A stretch of DNA of 57,606 nucleotides from DASXRC01 sp036506495 (GTDB taxonomy: Bacteria > Actinomycetota > Actinomycetes > Mycobacteriales > Micromonosporaceae), in assembly GCA_036506495.1 (NCBI GenBank), contig DASXRQ010000161.1:1-57606 (forward strand), in the 5' to 3' direction. Below the pieces are notes generated by a model. That model did not search any database and was not told the origin of the DNA. It saw only the letters and a program-made list of their open reading frames with translations. This document shows, piece by piece, positions 16,958 to 24,215 of the stretch. Both the position numbers and the translations under genes were made by a program. How positions within the stretch are numbered: the first letter of the stretch is position 1; each line of letters opens with the position of its first letter.

Positions 16958-17927
16958 CCGGTACCCGGTGGGTGCCGACGAGGGTGGCGGCCCGCTCGCC
17001 GGCCACTGGTTCGTCGACGACCCGGCGGCGGGTGTAGCTGGCGTGCAGCAGGCGGCGGCCGCTGGAGCGATCGGACGGCGCGACGACGAACCCGACGTGG
17101 TGGATGGGTTTGTCTGGCCGGGCGAAGAAGTACAGGTCGCCCGGGAGCTCGTCGCCCAGCACGAGCGGCGTGGTCGCCGCCGCCTGGTCGTCGGCATCGC
17201 GCGGCAGCCGGACCCCGAACCGGCGCCAGGCAAGATGAACCAGCCCCGAGCAGTCGATGCCGTACACCGAGACACCGCCCCAGACGTACGCGACATCCAG
17301 CAGCCGGGCGGCGACGGCGAGAACCTCCTCGGCGGCCGGCGGCCGCTCCAGCACCGGCGCGAGGTCGCGGGCGACTGCCCACAGCGGCCGTTCGTGCCCG
17401 GGCACCCACACCGGACGCCAACCGCGGTACCCCGGACCGGCGGCGGTCAACGACGTTCCGATGATCACGCCAGGCAGAGCGACGTCGCCGTCGGGCGAGT
17501 CGCGCAGGGCGGTGGCTGTCGCATCCACCACGACCCGTTCACCCGCGTGGTCAGCGGCGACGGACTCATCGACGAGCTGGTCGCTCGGCAGCCAGCCCGG
17601 GTACCCCCGCGGGTCGAGCTTGGCGGCGGGTTGCTCGATCGCGACCACGCTCGCCCACCCATCTGCGCGCACCTCCTCCACGAGCACCTGCTCGCCGAGC
17701 AGCAGCTGGCTGAGGACGTTCTCGCCGATTTGCTGGTCCGGGACGAGCCCAGCCACCCAGCGTCGGACGTCGGCGGCCGGCGTGAGAGCCGGGGCGTCTA
17801 TCGGCCGGACGCGCTCCGGCCGATCCCACAACGTCGCGACGGCGACGCGGACGAGCGCGGTACTCCCTGCCTTCACGGGGGGAGCGTACGAAAGAAACCG
17901 CCGACCGGCAAAGCGGGAATCGCACAT
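16878..17927 (-). CDS. NlpC/P60 (C40) endopeptidase with N-terminal SH3-like domains, YkfC-like
   Basis: 349 residues with two SH3b-like regions (about 25-190) followed by an NlpC/P60 domain. The catalytic residues are C226 (YGIDCSGLVHLAW), H277 (IHHVGFVV) and H295 (LLHASY). This layout matches YkfC-type gamma-D-glutamyl-L-diamino acid endopeptidases, which release L-Ala-D-Glu from murein peptides. No signal peptide is obvious, suggesting a cytoplasmic enzyme. The adjacent upstream gene encodes a dipeptide epimerase of the YkfB family, the next enzyme of that pathway; only 3 bases separate the frames. The start is unsure: ATG 17927 or GTG 17876. The last 26 residues overlap the convergent terC. 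Confidence 0.87.
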   Translation of the reverse strand: MCDSRFAGRRFLSYAPPVKAGSTALVRVAVATLWDRPERVRPIDAPALTPAADVRRWVAGLVPDQQIGENVLSQLLLGEQVLVEEVRADGWASVVAIEQPAAKLDPRGYPGWLPSDQLVDESVAADHAGERVVVDATATALRDSPDGDVALPGVIIGTSLTAAGPGYRGWRPVWVPGHERPLWAVARDLAPVLERPPAAEEVLAVAARLLDVAYVWGGVSVYGIDCSGLVHLAWRRFGVRLPRDADDQAAATTPLVLGDELPGDLYFFARPDKPIHHVGFVVAPSDRSSGRRLLHASYTRRRVVDEPVAGERAATLVGTHRVPVTAGPARASAPGTYSAGSPPLRSPAS

Positions 17928-17930
17928 TGT

Positions 17931-19016
17931 CTACGGCGCCAGACCGGCGATGCCGAGCCCGGGTTCGTCCGGCAGCTCGACCGTGGCGCCCGAGTACCGC
18001 AGCCCACCCCGCACCGGGTTGGCGGCCAACCACCACGCGGCGTCCAGGTCGGATACCGCCGTGGTGCCGTGCGCCGCGACCAGGCTGGCGGCCGCCCCGA
18101 CGCCGATCGGGCTCTCCATCATCGAGCCCACGAGCGTGCCCATCTCGTACGCCTCGGCGAGACCGAGCAGCGTACGCGCTGGGCCGAGTCCGCCGCACTT
18201 GGCCAGCTTCACGTTGACCATGTCCGCGGCGCGGCGCCGGATCACCTCGACCAGGTCGCGAACCCCGAACACCGCCTCGTCGGCGAGGATGGGTACGTCG
18301 ACCCGGTCGCTCACCCAGGCCAGCCCGCCGAGGTCCCACCGGGGCACCGGCTGTTCGACGAGCTCGATGTCAAGGTCGGCGTCCTCGATGCCGCGGATCA
18401 CGCGAACCGCCTCGCGCGGCGTCCAGCCCTGGTTCGCGTCGAGCCGGATGCGCACCCCGGGCCCGACGGCCGCCCGCACCGCGCGTACCCGCGCCAGGTC
18501 CCCGCCCGCGTTGGTGCCGACCTTGACCTTCAGCACGGCGAACCCCTCGCCGGCCCGCTCCTTCGCCGCGCCGGCGAGGGCCTCCGCGTCCCCCGCGGCG
18601 AGCGTGACATCAGTGGGTACGCGTAGCGCAGCACCACCCAGCAGCCGCACCAGCGGTACGCCCAGCCGCCGCGCGGCGAGGTCGTGCAGAGCCACATCGA
18701 CGGCGGACTTCGCCGCCTCGTTGCCCTCGACCGCGCGCCGCATGTCCTGGCAGCGGGCCTCGAGGTCGTCGGGGTCCCGGCCGGTCAGCAAGGGTCCGAG
18801 CACCTCGGTCACGCACGCCTCCGAGCCTGCGAGCGAGGCACCCGTCACCCTCCACACCTGCGGGGCCTCGCCGAAGCCGGTCCGCCCGTCGGCGTCGACG
18901 ACCTCGACGACGAGCGTCTCTACGGCGTTCGTGCGGCGCAGCGCGGTGACGAATGGCGTGTGCAGTCGGGCGGACAGCCGGTGCGTACGTACCGCGATGA
19001 TCGTCATGTCGGGCAC
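17931..19016 (-). CDS. dipeptide epimerase (L-Ala-D/L-Glu epimerase type, enolase superfamily)
   Basis: 361-residue enolase-superfamily enzyme of the muconate-lactonising subgroup. The catalytic KxK is in AVLKVKVGTNA; metal ligands are in IRLDANQGW, IELVEQP and PILADEAVFG; the second catalytic lysine is in MVNVKLAKCGG. The family and the neighbouring YkfC-like peptidase point to epimerisation of L-Ala-D-Glu from peptidoglycan turnover to L-Ala-L-Glu, which peptidases can then degrade. This specificity is inferred; N-succinylamino acid racemase or o-succinylbenzoate synthase are alternatives. GTG 19016 has GAGG about 6 bases upstream; ATG 19007 is also possible. Confidence 0.88.
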   Translation of the reverse strand: MPDMTIIAVRTHRLSARLHTPFVTALRRTNAVETLVVEVVDADGRTGFGEAPQVWRVTGASLAGSEACVTEVLGPLLTGRDPDDLEARCQDMRRAVEGNEAAKSAVDVALHDLAARRLGVPLVRLLGGAALRVPTDVTLAAGDAEALAGAAKERAGEGFAVLKVKVGTNAGGDLARVRAVRAAVGPGVRIRLDANQGWTPREAVRVIRGIEDADLDIELVEQPVPRWDLGGLAWVSDRVDVPILADEAVFGVRDLVEVIRRRAADMVNVKLAKCGGLGPARTLLGLAEAYEMGTLVGSMMESPIGVGAAASLVAAHGTTAVSDLDAAWWLAANPVRGGLRYSGATVELPDEPGLGIAGLAP

Positions 19017-19052
19017 CCTATCCTCGGGGTGAACGATCGGGGAGGGCGGAGC

Positions 19053-19856
19053 GTGGAGTGGGAGCTGGCCGGGGCGCCGAACGCGCGCGACCTCGGCGGC
19101 CTGGTCACGGCGGACGGCCGGCGGCTACGCCGGGGTGTGCTCATCCGAGCCGGCGCGCTCGGCCGGCTGACCGACGAGGACGTGCCAGTGCTGGCCGCGC
19201 TCGCTCTGACCTGCCTGGTGGACCTGCGACACGAGTCCGAGATCGTGGCCGCGCCGCCGAGCCGGTTGCCGACGCCCGAACCCCGAGTGATCCACCTGCC
19301 GGTCTTCGACCCCGACCACCCGTCGTTCACGGCGATCAGCGGCTACGTCGCCGCCGCCTGGCAGGGCCAGGATCTCAACGGGTACGCCGGCCGCCTCGCC
19401 GACGGGACCCCGGCCGCGATGACCGAGATCTACCGGTGGTTCGTGGCGGGCGAGGCGGCCCGCGCCGGGTTCGCCGCCGCGGTGCGCGCGCTGACCGATC
19501 CCGCGAACCTGCCCGCGCTGATCCACTGCAGCGTCGGCAAGGACCGCACCGGCTGGCTGACGGTCATCGTGCTCACCGCGCTCGGCGTCGACGAGGCGGC
19601 GATCCGACGCGACTACCTGCGTACCAACGAGCTCACCGCGGAGGCGCAGCGGATGCTGCTCGACCGGTTGGTGGTCCGGCGGCCGGGGGTGGACGTCGAC
19701 GCGATCCGGCCGATGCTCGAGGCGCGCGAGGAGTACCTCGACGCGGCGTACGACGAGGTGGCCACGCGGTACGGCCCGTTCGAGGCGTACCTGCGTCAGG
19801 GTCTCGGACTCGACGACGGCGTCCTCGCCGCGCTCCGCGACAACCTGCTGGAGTGA
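19053..19856 (+). CDS. tyrosine/serine protein phosphatase (PtpB-like)
   Basis: 267-residue phosphatase with the CX5R active site HCSVGKDRTGW. The N-terminal NARDLGGLVTADGRRLRRG and CLVDLRHESEI are hallmarks of the Y_phosphatase3/PtpB family, which in mycobacteria includes a secreted phosphatase acting on phosphotyrosine and phosphoinositides. No signal peptide is present. GTG 19053 is chosen because GGAGG (19041-19045) sits 7 bases upstream; GTG 19029 would add eight residues. Divergent from the epimerase gene and convergent with the serine hydrolase. The physiological substrate is unknown. Confidence 0.9.
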   Translation: MEWELAGAPNARDLGGLVTADGRRLRRGVLIRAGALGRLTDEDVPVLAALALTCLVDLRHESEIVAAPPSRLPTPEPRVIHLPVFDPDHPSFTAISGYVAAAWQGQDLNGYAGRLADGTPAAMTEIYRWFVAGEAARAGFAAAVRALTDPANLPALIHCSVGKDRTGWLTVIVLTALGVDEAAIRRDYLRTNELTAEAQRMLLDRLVVRRPGVDVDAIRPMLEAREEYLDAAYDEVATRYGPFEAYLRQGLGLDDGVLAALRDNLLE

Positions 19857-19872
19857 GCCCGGCGCGCGGGTC

Positions 19873-20703
19873 CTACCGGTCGGCCCAGGCCGCCGCCGAG
19901 ATCCTGGCGATCAGTCGGCACGCCTCGTCATCGCCGTCCTCGTCGTCGGCGAGCTCGGTGGTGGTGCACACGACGATGGCGTACGCCGGGGCGTCGTCGG
20001 GAAACACGACGCCGGCTCCGTGGCGTACCCCCTGCACCCAGCCGTTCTTGTGCGCGATGCGGGTGCCGGGCGGCAGCCCGGCCGCCAGATCTTCCCGGTG
20101 CTCCTGCGCGAACAGCACCTCGAGCATGGCCATGCAGCTGTCCGGCCTGGCGATGGCGTTCGAAGCTATCGACGCGAGCAGCGCGGCGAGGTCGGCCGCG
20201 GTCACGAGGTTGTCGACGCCGGCGTCCCGCGCCGCGTAGTCCTCGATGCCACGTCCGGTCACGCTGTGCCGGGCACCCACATCGCGCCATACCGCCGCCA
20301 CGGCGGGCAGCCCCACGTGCGCGATGACGTGGTTCGTCGCAAGGTTGCTCGACCGGACGATCATGCGTCGGGCCAGCCACCGTGGCGTCGCCGTCGCGCC
20401 GAGGCGGGCCCACACGTCGTCATCGTTGTCGTATTCCGGCGTGCAGCCGAACGCCGGCGCGCCCGGCGCCGCGGATGCGAACTCGTTGCGAACCGGCACC
20501 TCGCGGTCGAGGTCCAGCGCGCCCGCCTCGGCCGCCCGGTACAGGGCAGCGAGCACCGCCACCTTCGTCGTGCTGGCCGCGTAGTGGGTGGCGTCGGGGT
20601 TGTGGGCGTACGCCGGCGGCCCGCCGATCGGGCCGTGCCACACCGACACCGTGCCGGGCACGGCGGCGAGCTCTGGTTCGAGGGCTGCGAGAGACGACGT
20701 CAC
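19873..20703 (-). CDS. class A beta-lactamase-like serine hydrolase
   Basis: 276 residues with the penicillin-binding fold motifs: SxxK in AASTTKVAVL, an SxN-like SSNLATN, and a KTG-like HKNGW near the C-terminus. The Glu166-bearing omega loop is not clearly recognisable. No signal peptide is visible, unlike secreted beta-lactamases, so an esterase or intracellular hydrolase is as likely as resistance. GTG 20703 is chosen because TACCCT lies 8 bases upstream; longer starts at 20727 or 20757 would run into the divergent promoter and gene. Convergent with the phosphatase, 16 bases apart. Confidence 0.82.
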   Translation of the reverse strand: MTSSLAALEPELAAVPGTVSVWHGPIGGPPAYAHNPDATHYAASTTKVAVLAALYRAAEAGALDLDREVPVRNEFASAAPGAPAFGCTPEYDNDDDVWARLGATATPRWLARRMIVRSSNLATNHVIAHVGLPAVAAVWRDVGARHSVTGRGIEDYAARDAGVDNLVTAADLAALLASIASNAIARPDSCMAMLEVLFAQEHREDLAAGLPPGTRIAHKNGWVQGVRHGAGVVFPDDAPAYAIVVCTTTELADDEDGDDEACRLIARISAAAWADR

Positions 20704-20738
20704 GGTCGTCGAGGGTAGCGGTCCCATAGAGTGGCCCG
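20704..20738. promoter_or_regulatory. compact divergent promoter with two leaderless-type -10 elements
   Basis: On the plus strand TAGAGT (20727-20732) is 6 bases before ATG 20739. On the minus strand TACCCT (20717-20712) is 8 bases before GTG 20703. Thirty-five bases thus seem to serve both genes. No ribosome binding site is present on either side. Confidence 0.45.
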
Positions 20739-21407
20739 ATGACCACGGTTGCGGCATACGACGCGTACGCGGACTGGTACGAGGACTACCTGCGGGGCGC
20801 CGCGGCCGCGCACACGGATCGGGTGCGTGCGCTGGCGGCCCGTCTCGTCGGCCGCGGCGCCGGCCCCTGCCTGGACGTGTGCTGCGGGACCGGCCTCCAC
20901 GCGGGTCCGCTGCGCGAGCTGGGCTGGACGCCGATCGGGGTGGACGTGTCGCTCGGCCAGCTGCGGCACGCGCGGTCCCGGCTGCCGGTCGCGGCGGCCG
21001 ACGCCACCCGGCTGCCCATCGCCGCGGGTGCCCTGCCGCTGGCCGTGTGCACGATGGGCCACACCGACGTGCCCGACTACCGGGCGGTGCTGGCCGAGCT
21101 GGCTCGCACGCTGTGTCCGGGCGGGAGATTGGTGCACATCGGGGTCCATCCGTGCTTCACCGGCGCGTTCGCGGACCGCAGCAATCCAGCCCGGATCGTC
21201 ATTGGTCCCGGGTACGCCGTGCGAGATCGCAGCTTCGAAGGGTGGGCGCCGCACGGTGTCCGCGCGCGGGTCGGTGCCTGGCATGCGACGCTCGCAGACC
21301 TGCTCGGCGGCGTGCTCGGCGCCGGGCTGCGCCTGGCGGCGGTGGCCGAGGACGGCCCCGCCGACGGCGTGCCGGACCTGTTCGGCCTAGTGGCGGTGAA
21401 GGACTGA
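20739..21407 (+). CDS. class I SAM-dependent methyltransferase
   Basis: 222 residues. The N-terminal AYDAYADWYEDYL is typical of Methyltransf_11-type enzymes. Motif I is CLDVCCGTGLHAGPL, motif II is GVDVSLGQLRHAR, then VCTMGHTDVPDYRAVLAEL and LCPGGRLVHIGVHPC. The last third (GWAPHGVRARVGAWHATL) is a substrate-cap region seen in many small-molecule methyltransferases. Start ATG follows a TAGAGT by 6 bases. It ends 1 base before the convergent NlpC-like gene of the pgs cluster. Substrate unknown. Confidence 0.9.
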   Translation: MTTVAAYDAYADWYEDYLRGAAAAHTDRVRALAARLVGRGAGPCLDVCCGTGLHAGPLRELGWTPIGVDVSLGQLRHARSRLPVAAADATRLPIAAGALPLAVCTMGHTDVPDYRAVLAELARTLCPGGRLVHIGVHPCFTGAFADRSNPARIVIGPGYAVRDRSFEGWAPHGVRARVGAWHATLADLLGGVLGAGLRLAAVAEDGPADGVPDLFGLVAVKD

Positions 21408-21408
21408 G

Positions 21409-22464
21409 TCAGAGGCGACGGGCGTTGCGGAAGGTCACCGAGAAGTGGCCGCCGCCGTCCAGGATCGCCGCATAGCCCGCGTCACCCATGGTCGGGCCGT
21501 TGGCCTTGGTTCGGCTTGAGACGAATCGGTAGTGCCCGCGGTTGTCGACTCCGACGAAGATCCCGGAGTGGTCGATCTGCGAGCCGTCGGCCGCGTCCAG
21601 ATCGAAGAAGACGAAGTCACCCGGCTGCAGAACGTCGTAGTCGCGCGCCGGTCGGTCACGATTCGGAATGACCTCCACGCCCGGGCCGAACTTCGACATC
21701 GCGAACGCCCGCCGCGGCAGGCCGACCCCGGGGGTGTTCTCCTTGCGCATCGGGTAGCCCATCCGGTAGCCGTAGACGAGTCGGAGGTATCCGGAGCAGT
21801 CGACGAAGCCGTACCGGTCCGGCTTGGCGTCGACATCACCGGCGTCCGGGAAGCTCCATCGGACACCGAGGTAGTCATTGAAGTCTGAGTTCTCGGCACG
21901 GCCGTCCCGGTCGCGCTCCGACTCCGGTCCGAAGTCAGCGTCGCCGGCAAAGCGGACGCCCTTCTTGTCCACCTTGTCGGGGGCGTCGGTCAAGTAGTCC
22001 ATCGCCACGGCGAGCACGTCGGGGCTCGCGTCCCGGCGAGCATCGCGAAGCCACGCCGGAAACCAGGCCTCCTTCTGCGCGCCCTCGTGCCAGGCCCGTG
22101 GAGCGAGGCGGACCCAAGCGTCGGTAGTCACGGTGGCCTTCGTGAACTCGGGCTCCGCGAACCGTCGGGACGGCCCGGTTAGCCGTACGGTGCGCGCGCC
22201 ATCGGTGAAGACCGCCAGCACCGCGCCGTTCTTGTCCCGGACGAGGGTTCGCGCTGGATGTGGGAGGCGTTCGAAGGTGTACGCGCCCTCGGCACTCGCG
22301 TCGCTGCCAAACCCGACCGAGTTGGCGGCCGCCCCGTCGGTCGAGGAACCCTGGCTCATCCTCCATCCAACGACGACAACGCCGAGACCGAGGATCAGGC
22401 ATGCGACGATGCCGGCGACCAACCAGACGCCGAGCCCGCCTTTGGTGGATCCACTCTCCGCCAT
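21409..22464 (-). CDS. membrane-anchored NlpC/P60-type hydrolase of the pgs cluster
   Basis: 351 residues from ATG 22464 (GTG 22479 is an alternative). One membrane span (GVWLVAGIVACLILGLGVVV, about residues 12-33) anchors an extracytoplasmic part. The C-terminal domain has the NlpC/P60 layout with C223 in YGFVDCSGYLRLVYGY and H299 in QIDHSGIFVGVD, preceded by a LQPGDFVFFDLD strand. The middle part (about 60-200) has no family I recognise. Last gene of a minus-strand operon after pgsC (9-24 base gap). In Bacillus a secreted NlpC/P60 enzyme (PgdS) cleaves poly-gamma-glutamate, so a polymer-trimming or release role is inferred; peptidoglycan is the alternative substrate. Confidence 0.75.
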   Translation of the reverse strand: MAESGSTKGGLGVWLVAGIVACLILGLGVVVVGWRMSQGSSTDGAAANSVGFGSDASAEGAYTFERLPHPARTLVRDKNGAVLAVFTDGARTVRLTGPSRRFAEPEFTKATVTTDAWVRLAPRAWHEGAQKEAWFPAWLRDARRDASPDVLAVAMDYLTDAPDKVDKKGVRFAGDADFGPESERDRDGRAENSDFNDYLGVRWSFPDAGDVDAKPDRYGFVDCSGYLRLVYGYRMGYPMRKENTPGVGLPRRAFAMSKFGPGVEVIPNRDRPARDYDVLQPGDFVFFDLDAADGSQIDHSGIFVGVDNRGHYRFVSSRTKANGPTMGDAGYAAILDGGGHFSVTFRNARRL

Positions 22465-22488
22465 GTGCCGATCACTCACCAGTTCTCT

Positions 22489-22971
22489 CTAGAGCGCCGG
22501 AACTGCGCCCGCGAGGATGCCGCTGATCATGATGACGTAAGTGCCCGCCGATGCGGCGGCGGTAGCGAACACCGTGGCCATCGGCGGCTGCCTCACCAGC
22601 TGGTATGCGACCAGCCCCGGCACGATGAACCCGAGCGTCTGGTGGGTGAACAGAAGAGGCACATCCCGCTTGATGATCACGAAGAGGGTGAGCTGCAGGA
22701 GCACGCTCAGGAGCACAATCGCCGCGAAGAGTCGCTTCCCATACAGGATCACGGCGCGCTCAAGCACCTTGGTCAAGGCGAACGTCAACGCGGTCATGCC
22801 GACGATGACCAGGATCTGCCAGGCGTCCTGCACCAGCGTCAACGCGATCCACCCCGGCGTGATCATCCCGCCCGGCGACAGATTGGTGGTCAGGTAGCAG
22901 ATCAACGCAAACACGAGCCCGATGCCGAGACCCAAGGTCGCGATCTCGGGGCTCAGCTCTCCGCCGATCAC
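22489..22971 (-). CDS. pgsC: poly-gamma-glutamate synthase membrane subunit PgsC/CapC-like
   Basis: 160-residue, very hydrophobic protein with about five membrane spans, near the 149 residues of Bacillus PgsC. Family features: GGMITPGWIALTLVQ, then RAVILYGKRLFAAIVLLSVL (Bacillus has YMILYGRRKFAA) and GFIVPGLVAYQLVRQPPMAT (Bacillus has GVIVPGLIANTIQRQG). GTG 22971 is chosen because it overlaps the pgsB stop as GTGA and has GGGAGG 5-6 bases upstream. In known systems PgsB and PgsC together form the membrane ligase that polymerises glutamate. The polymer made here is inferred. Confidence 0.88.
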   Translation of the reverse strand: MIGGELSPEIATLGLGIGLVFALICYLTTNLSPGGMITPGWIALTLVQDAWQILVIVGMTALTFALTKVLERAVILYGKRLFAAIVLLSVLLQLTLFVIIKRDVPLLFTHQTLGFIVPGLVAYQLVRQPPMATVFATAAASAGTYVIMISGILAGAVPAL

Positions 22972-24215
22972 CGTGACCTCCCGGCGTGCGGCATGTGGCC
23001 TCCCCACCAGATGTGCCGCTGCATCCTCCGGATCACCTCGGGCGCGGCCTCATACTGTTCAAACTCGGCCAGCAGGAGCTCACCCTGGCCGTGGATGTTG
23101 CCGACCGTGATCAGTGACGCGAACCCGTCGACGCCTCCGACGATCTGTTTGAGAATCTGCGCGGGCCTCCGCCGGCCGCCAAGGTCCACCACTCGTGATT
23201 GGTACGCCGCCGGAATCGTTGCCCGAGCGCTGCGCGTCGGTTCGCCGATCAGGATGACCCGATCCGGATCGATCGCTCCCGTCAACGAGCCCATCTGCCC
23301 GTTGCGCTCGATGCGATCGGGGCGGCAATTAATGATCATGTGCAGCGGACGGGCGATCGCGCGCTGCAGTTGGAGGCTGCGGATGTTCATCAGTGTCGAT
23401 TCCGGATCGTTCGCAGCAAAGACGTTCGCCAGCTTCAGATGCCGTCCGCCCACCACGATCTCCTGGACCCGCAGCACGCCGGGATCGGGCGGCGTCGCCC
23501 ACATGCCGGCTAGGGCGTCGTGTCGCGCGACCCCGTGCAGATCGGCGACCGCAAGCGCGATGGCGACGTTCTCCTTGAACGTGATCCAGCCGAAGCCGGC
23601 CATCTCGCGGTCGGTGACCGACCGCGGGTCGACCTCGATCAAGCGGCACCGGCGCCGGCGTGCCTCCTCGCGGAGTACCTCGATGTGCTCCTCCTCGGCG
23701 GTCACACAGACCCCTCCGACGGGCATTGACCGGCTCAGTGACCGCGCCACGTGCCGCAGCGTGGGCCCCATCTCGGCGAGATGGTCGGCGCGGACGTTAC
23801 AGATGATGCCGACGGTCGACTGGATCAGCTTGGTCTCGTTGATCTCCTGCAGCGCAGGCGTGACGGCCATGCACTCAATGACGAGCGCATCCGGGTGGAA
23901 GGCCGCGGCGCGGCGTACGATCGCGATCTGTTCGATGACGTTGGCGAGACCGAACTTGCGATATACGGGCTCCTCGCTCGCGTCAGGGTAGATGAATCGC
24001 GCGGCCGTTCCGGTGGTCTTCGCGACGACGACCTGCCCACCACCGCGCAGCGCGCCGGCGCAGAGCCGGGTGATCGAGCTCTTGCCCCGGATGCCGTTGA
24101 CCAGGATCCGTGCCGGTATCGCGCGTAGGTTCGCGTGGTGATTGCGCTGCTCCACCACGCCGGCCACCAGTAGCGCGAGGCACCAGACGACGAAGACGAG
24201 ATAGACGAAGATCAT
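22968..24215 (-). CDS. pgsB: poly-gamma-glutamate synthase ligase subunit PgsB/CapB-like
   Basis: 415 residues, a Mur-ligase-like ATP-dependent amide ligase. A membrane anchor (about 2-20) precedes the P-loop VNGIRGKSSITRLCAGAL, nearly identical to Bacillus PgsB. Other family motifs follow: VAKTTGTAARFIYPD, ECMAVTPALQ, ICNVRADHLAEMGPT and IINCRPDRIERNGQM. The ATG overlaps the stop of the upstream sensor-like gene (ATGA) and the TGA overlaps the pgsC start (GTGA), so all three are translationally coupled. Family knowledge says it activates the gamma-carboxyl of glutamate and extends a polyglutamate chain. No PgsA/CapA or glutamate racemase is adjacent. Confidence 0.92.
   Translation of the reverse strand: MIFVYLVFVVWCLALLVAGVVEQRNHHANLRAIPARILVNGIRGKSSITRLCAGALRGGGQVVVAKTTGTAARFIYPDASEEPVYRKFGLANVIEQIAIVRRAAAFHPDALVIECMAVTPALQEINETKLIQSTVGIICNVRADHLAEMGPTLRHVARSLSRSMPVGGVCVTAEEEHIEVLREEARRRRCRLIEVDPRSVTDREMAGFGWITFKENVAIALAVADLHGVARHDALAGMWATPPDPGVLRVQEIVVGGRHLKLANVFAANDPESTLMNIRSLQLQRAIARPLHMIINCRPDRIERNGQMGSLTGAIDPDRVILIGEPTRSARATIPAAYQSRVVDLGGRRRPAQILKQIVGGVDGFASLITVGNIHGQGELLLAEFEQYEAAPEVIRRMQRHIWWGGHMPHAGRSR

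Noticed and set aside
19873..20703. Annotation as an antibiotic-resistance beta-lactamase
   Set aside because: No signal peptide and no clear Glu166 omega-loop; only the serine hydrolase fold is supported.
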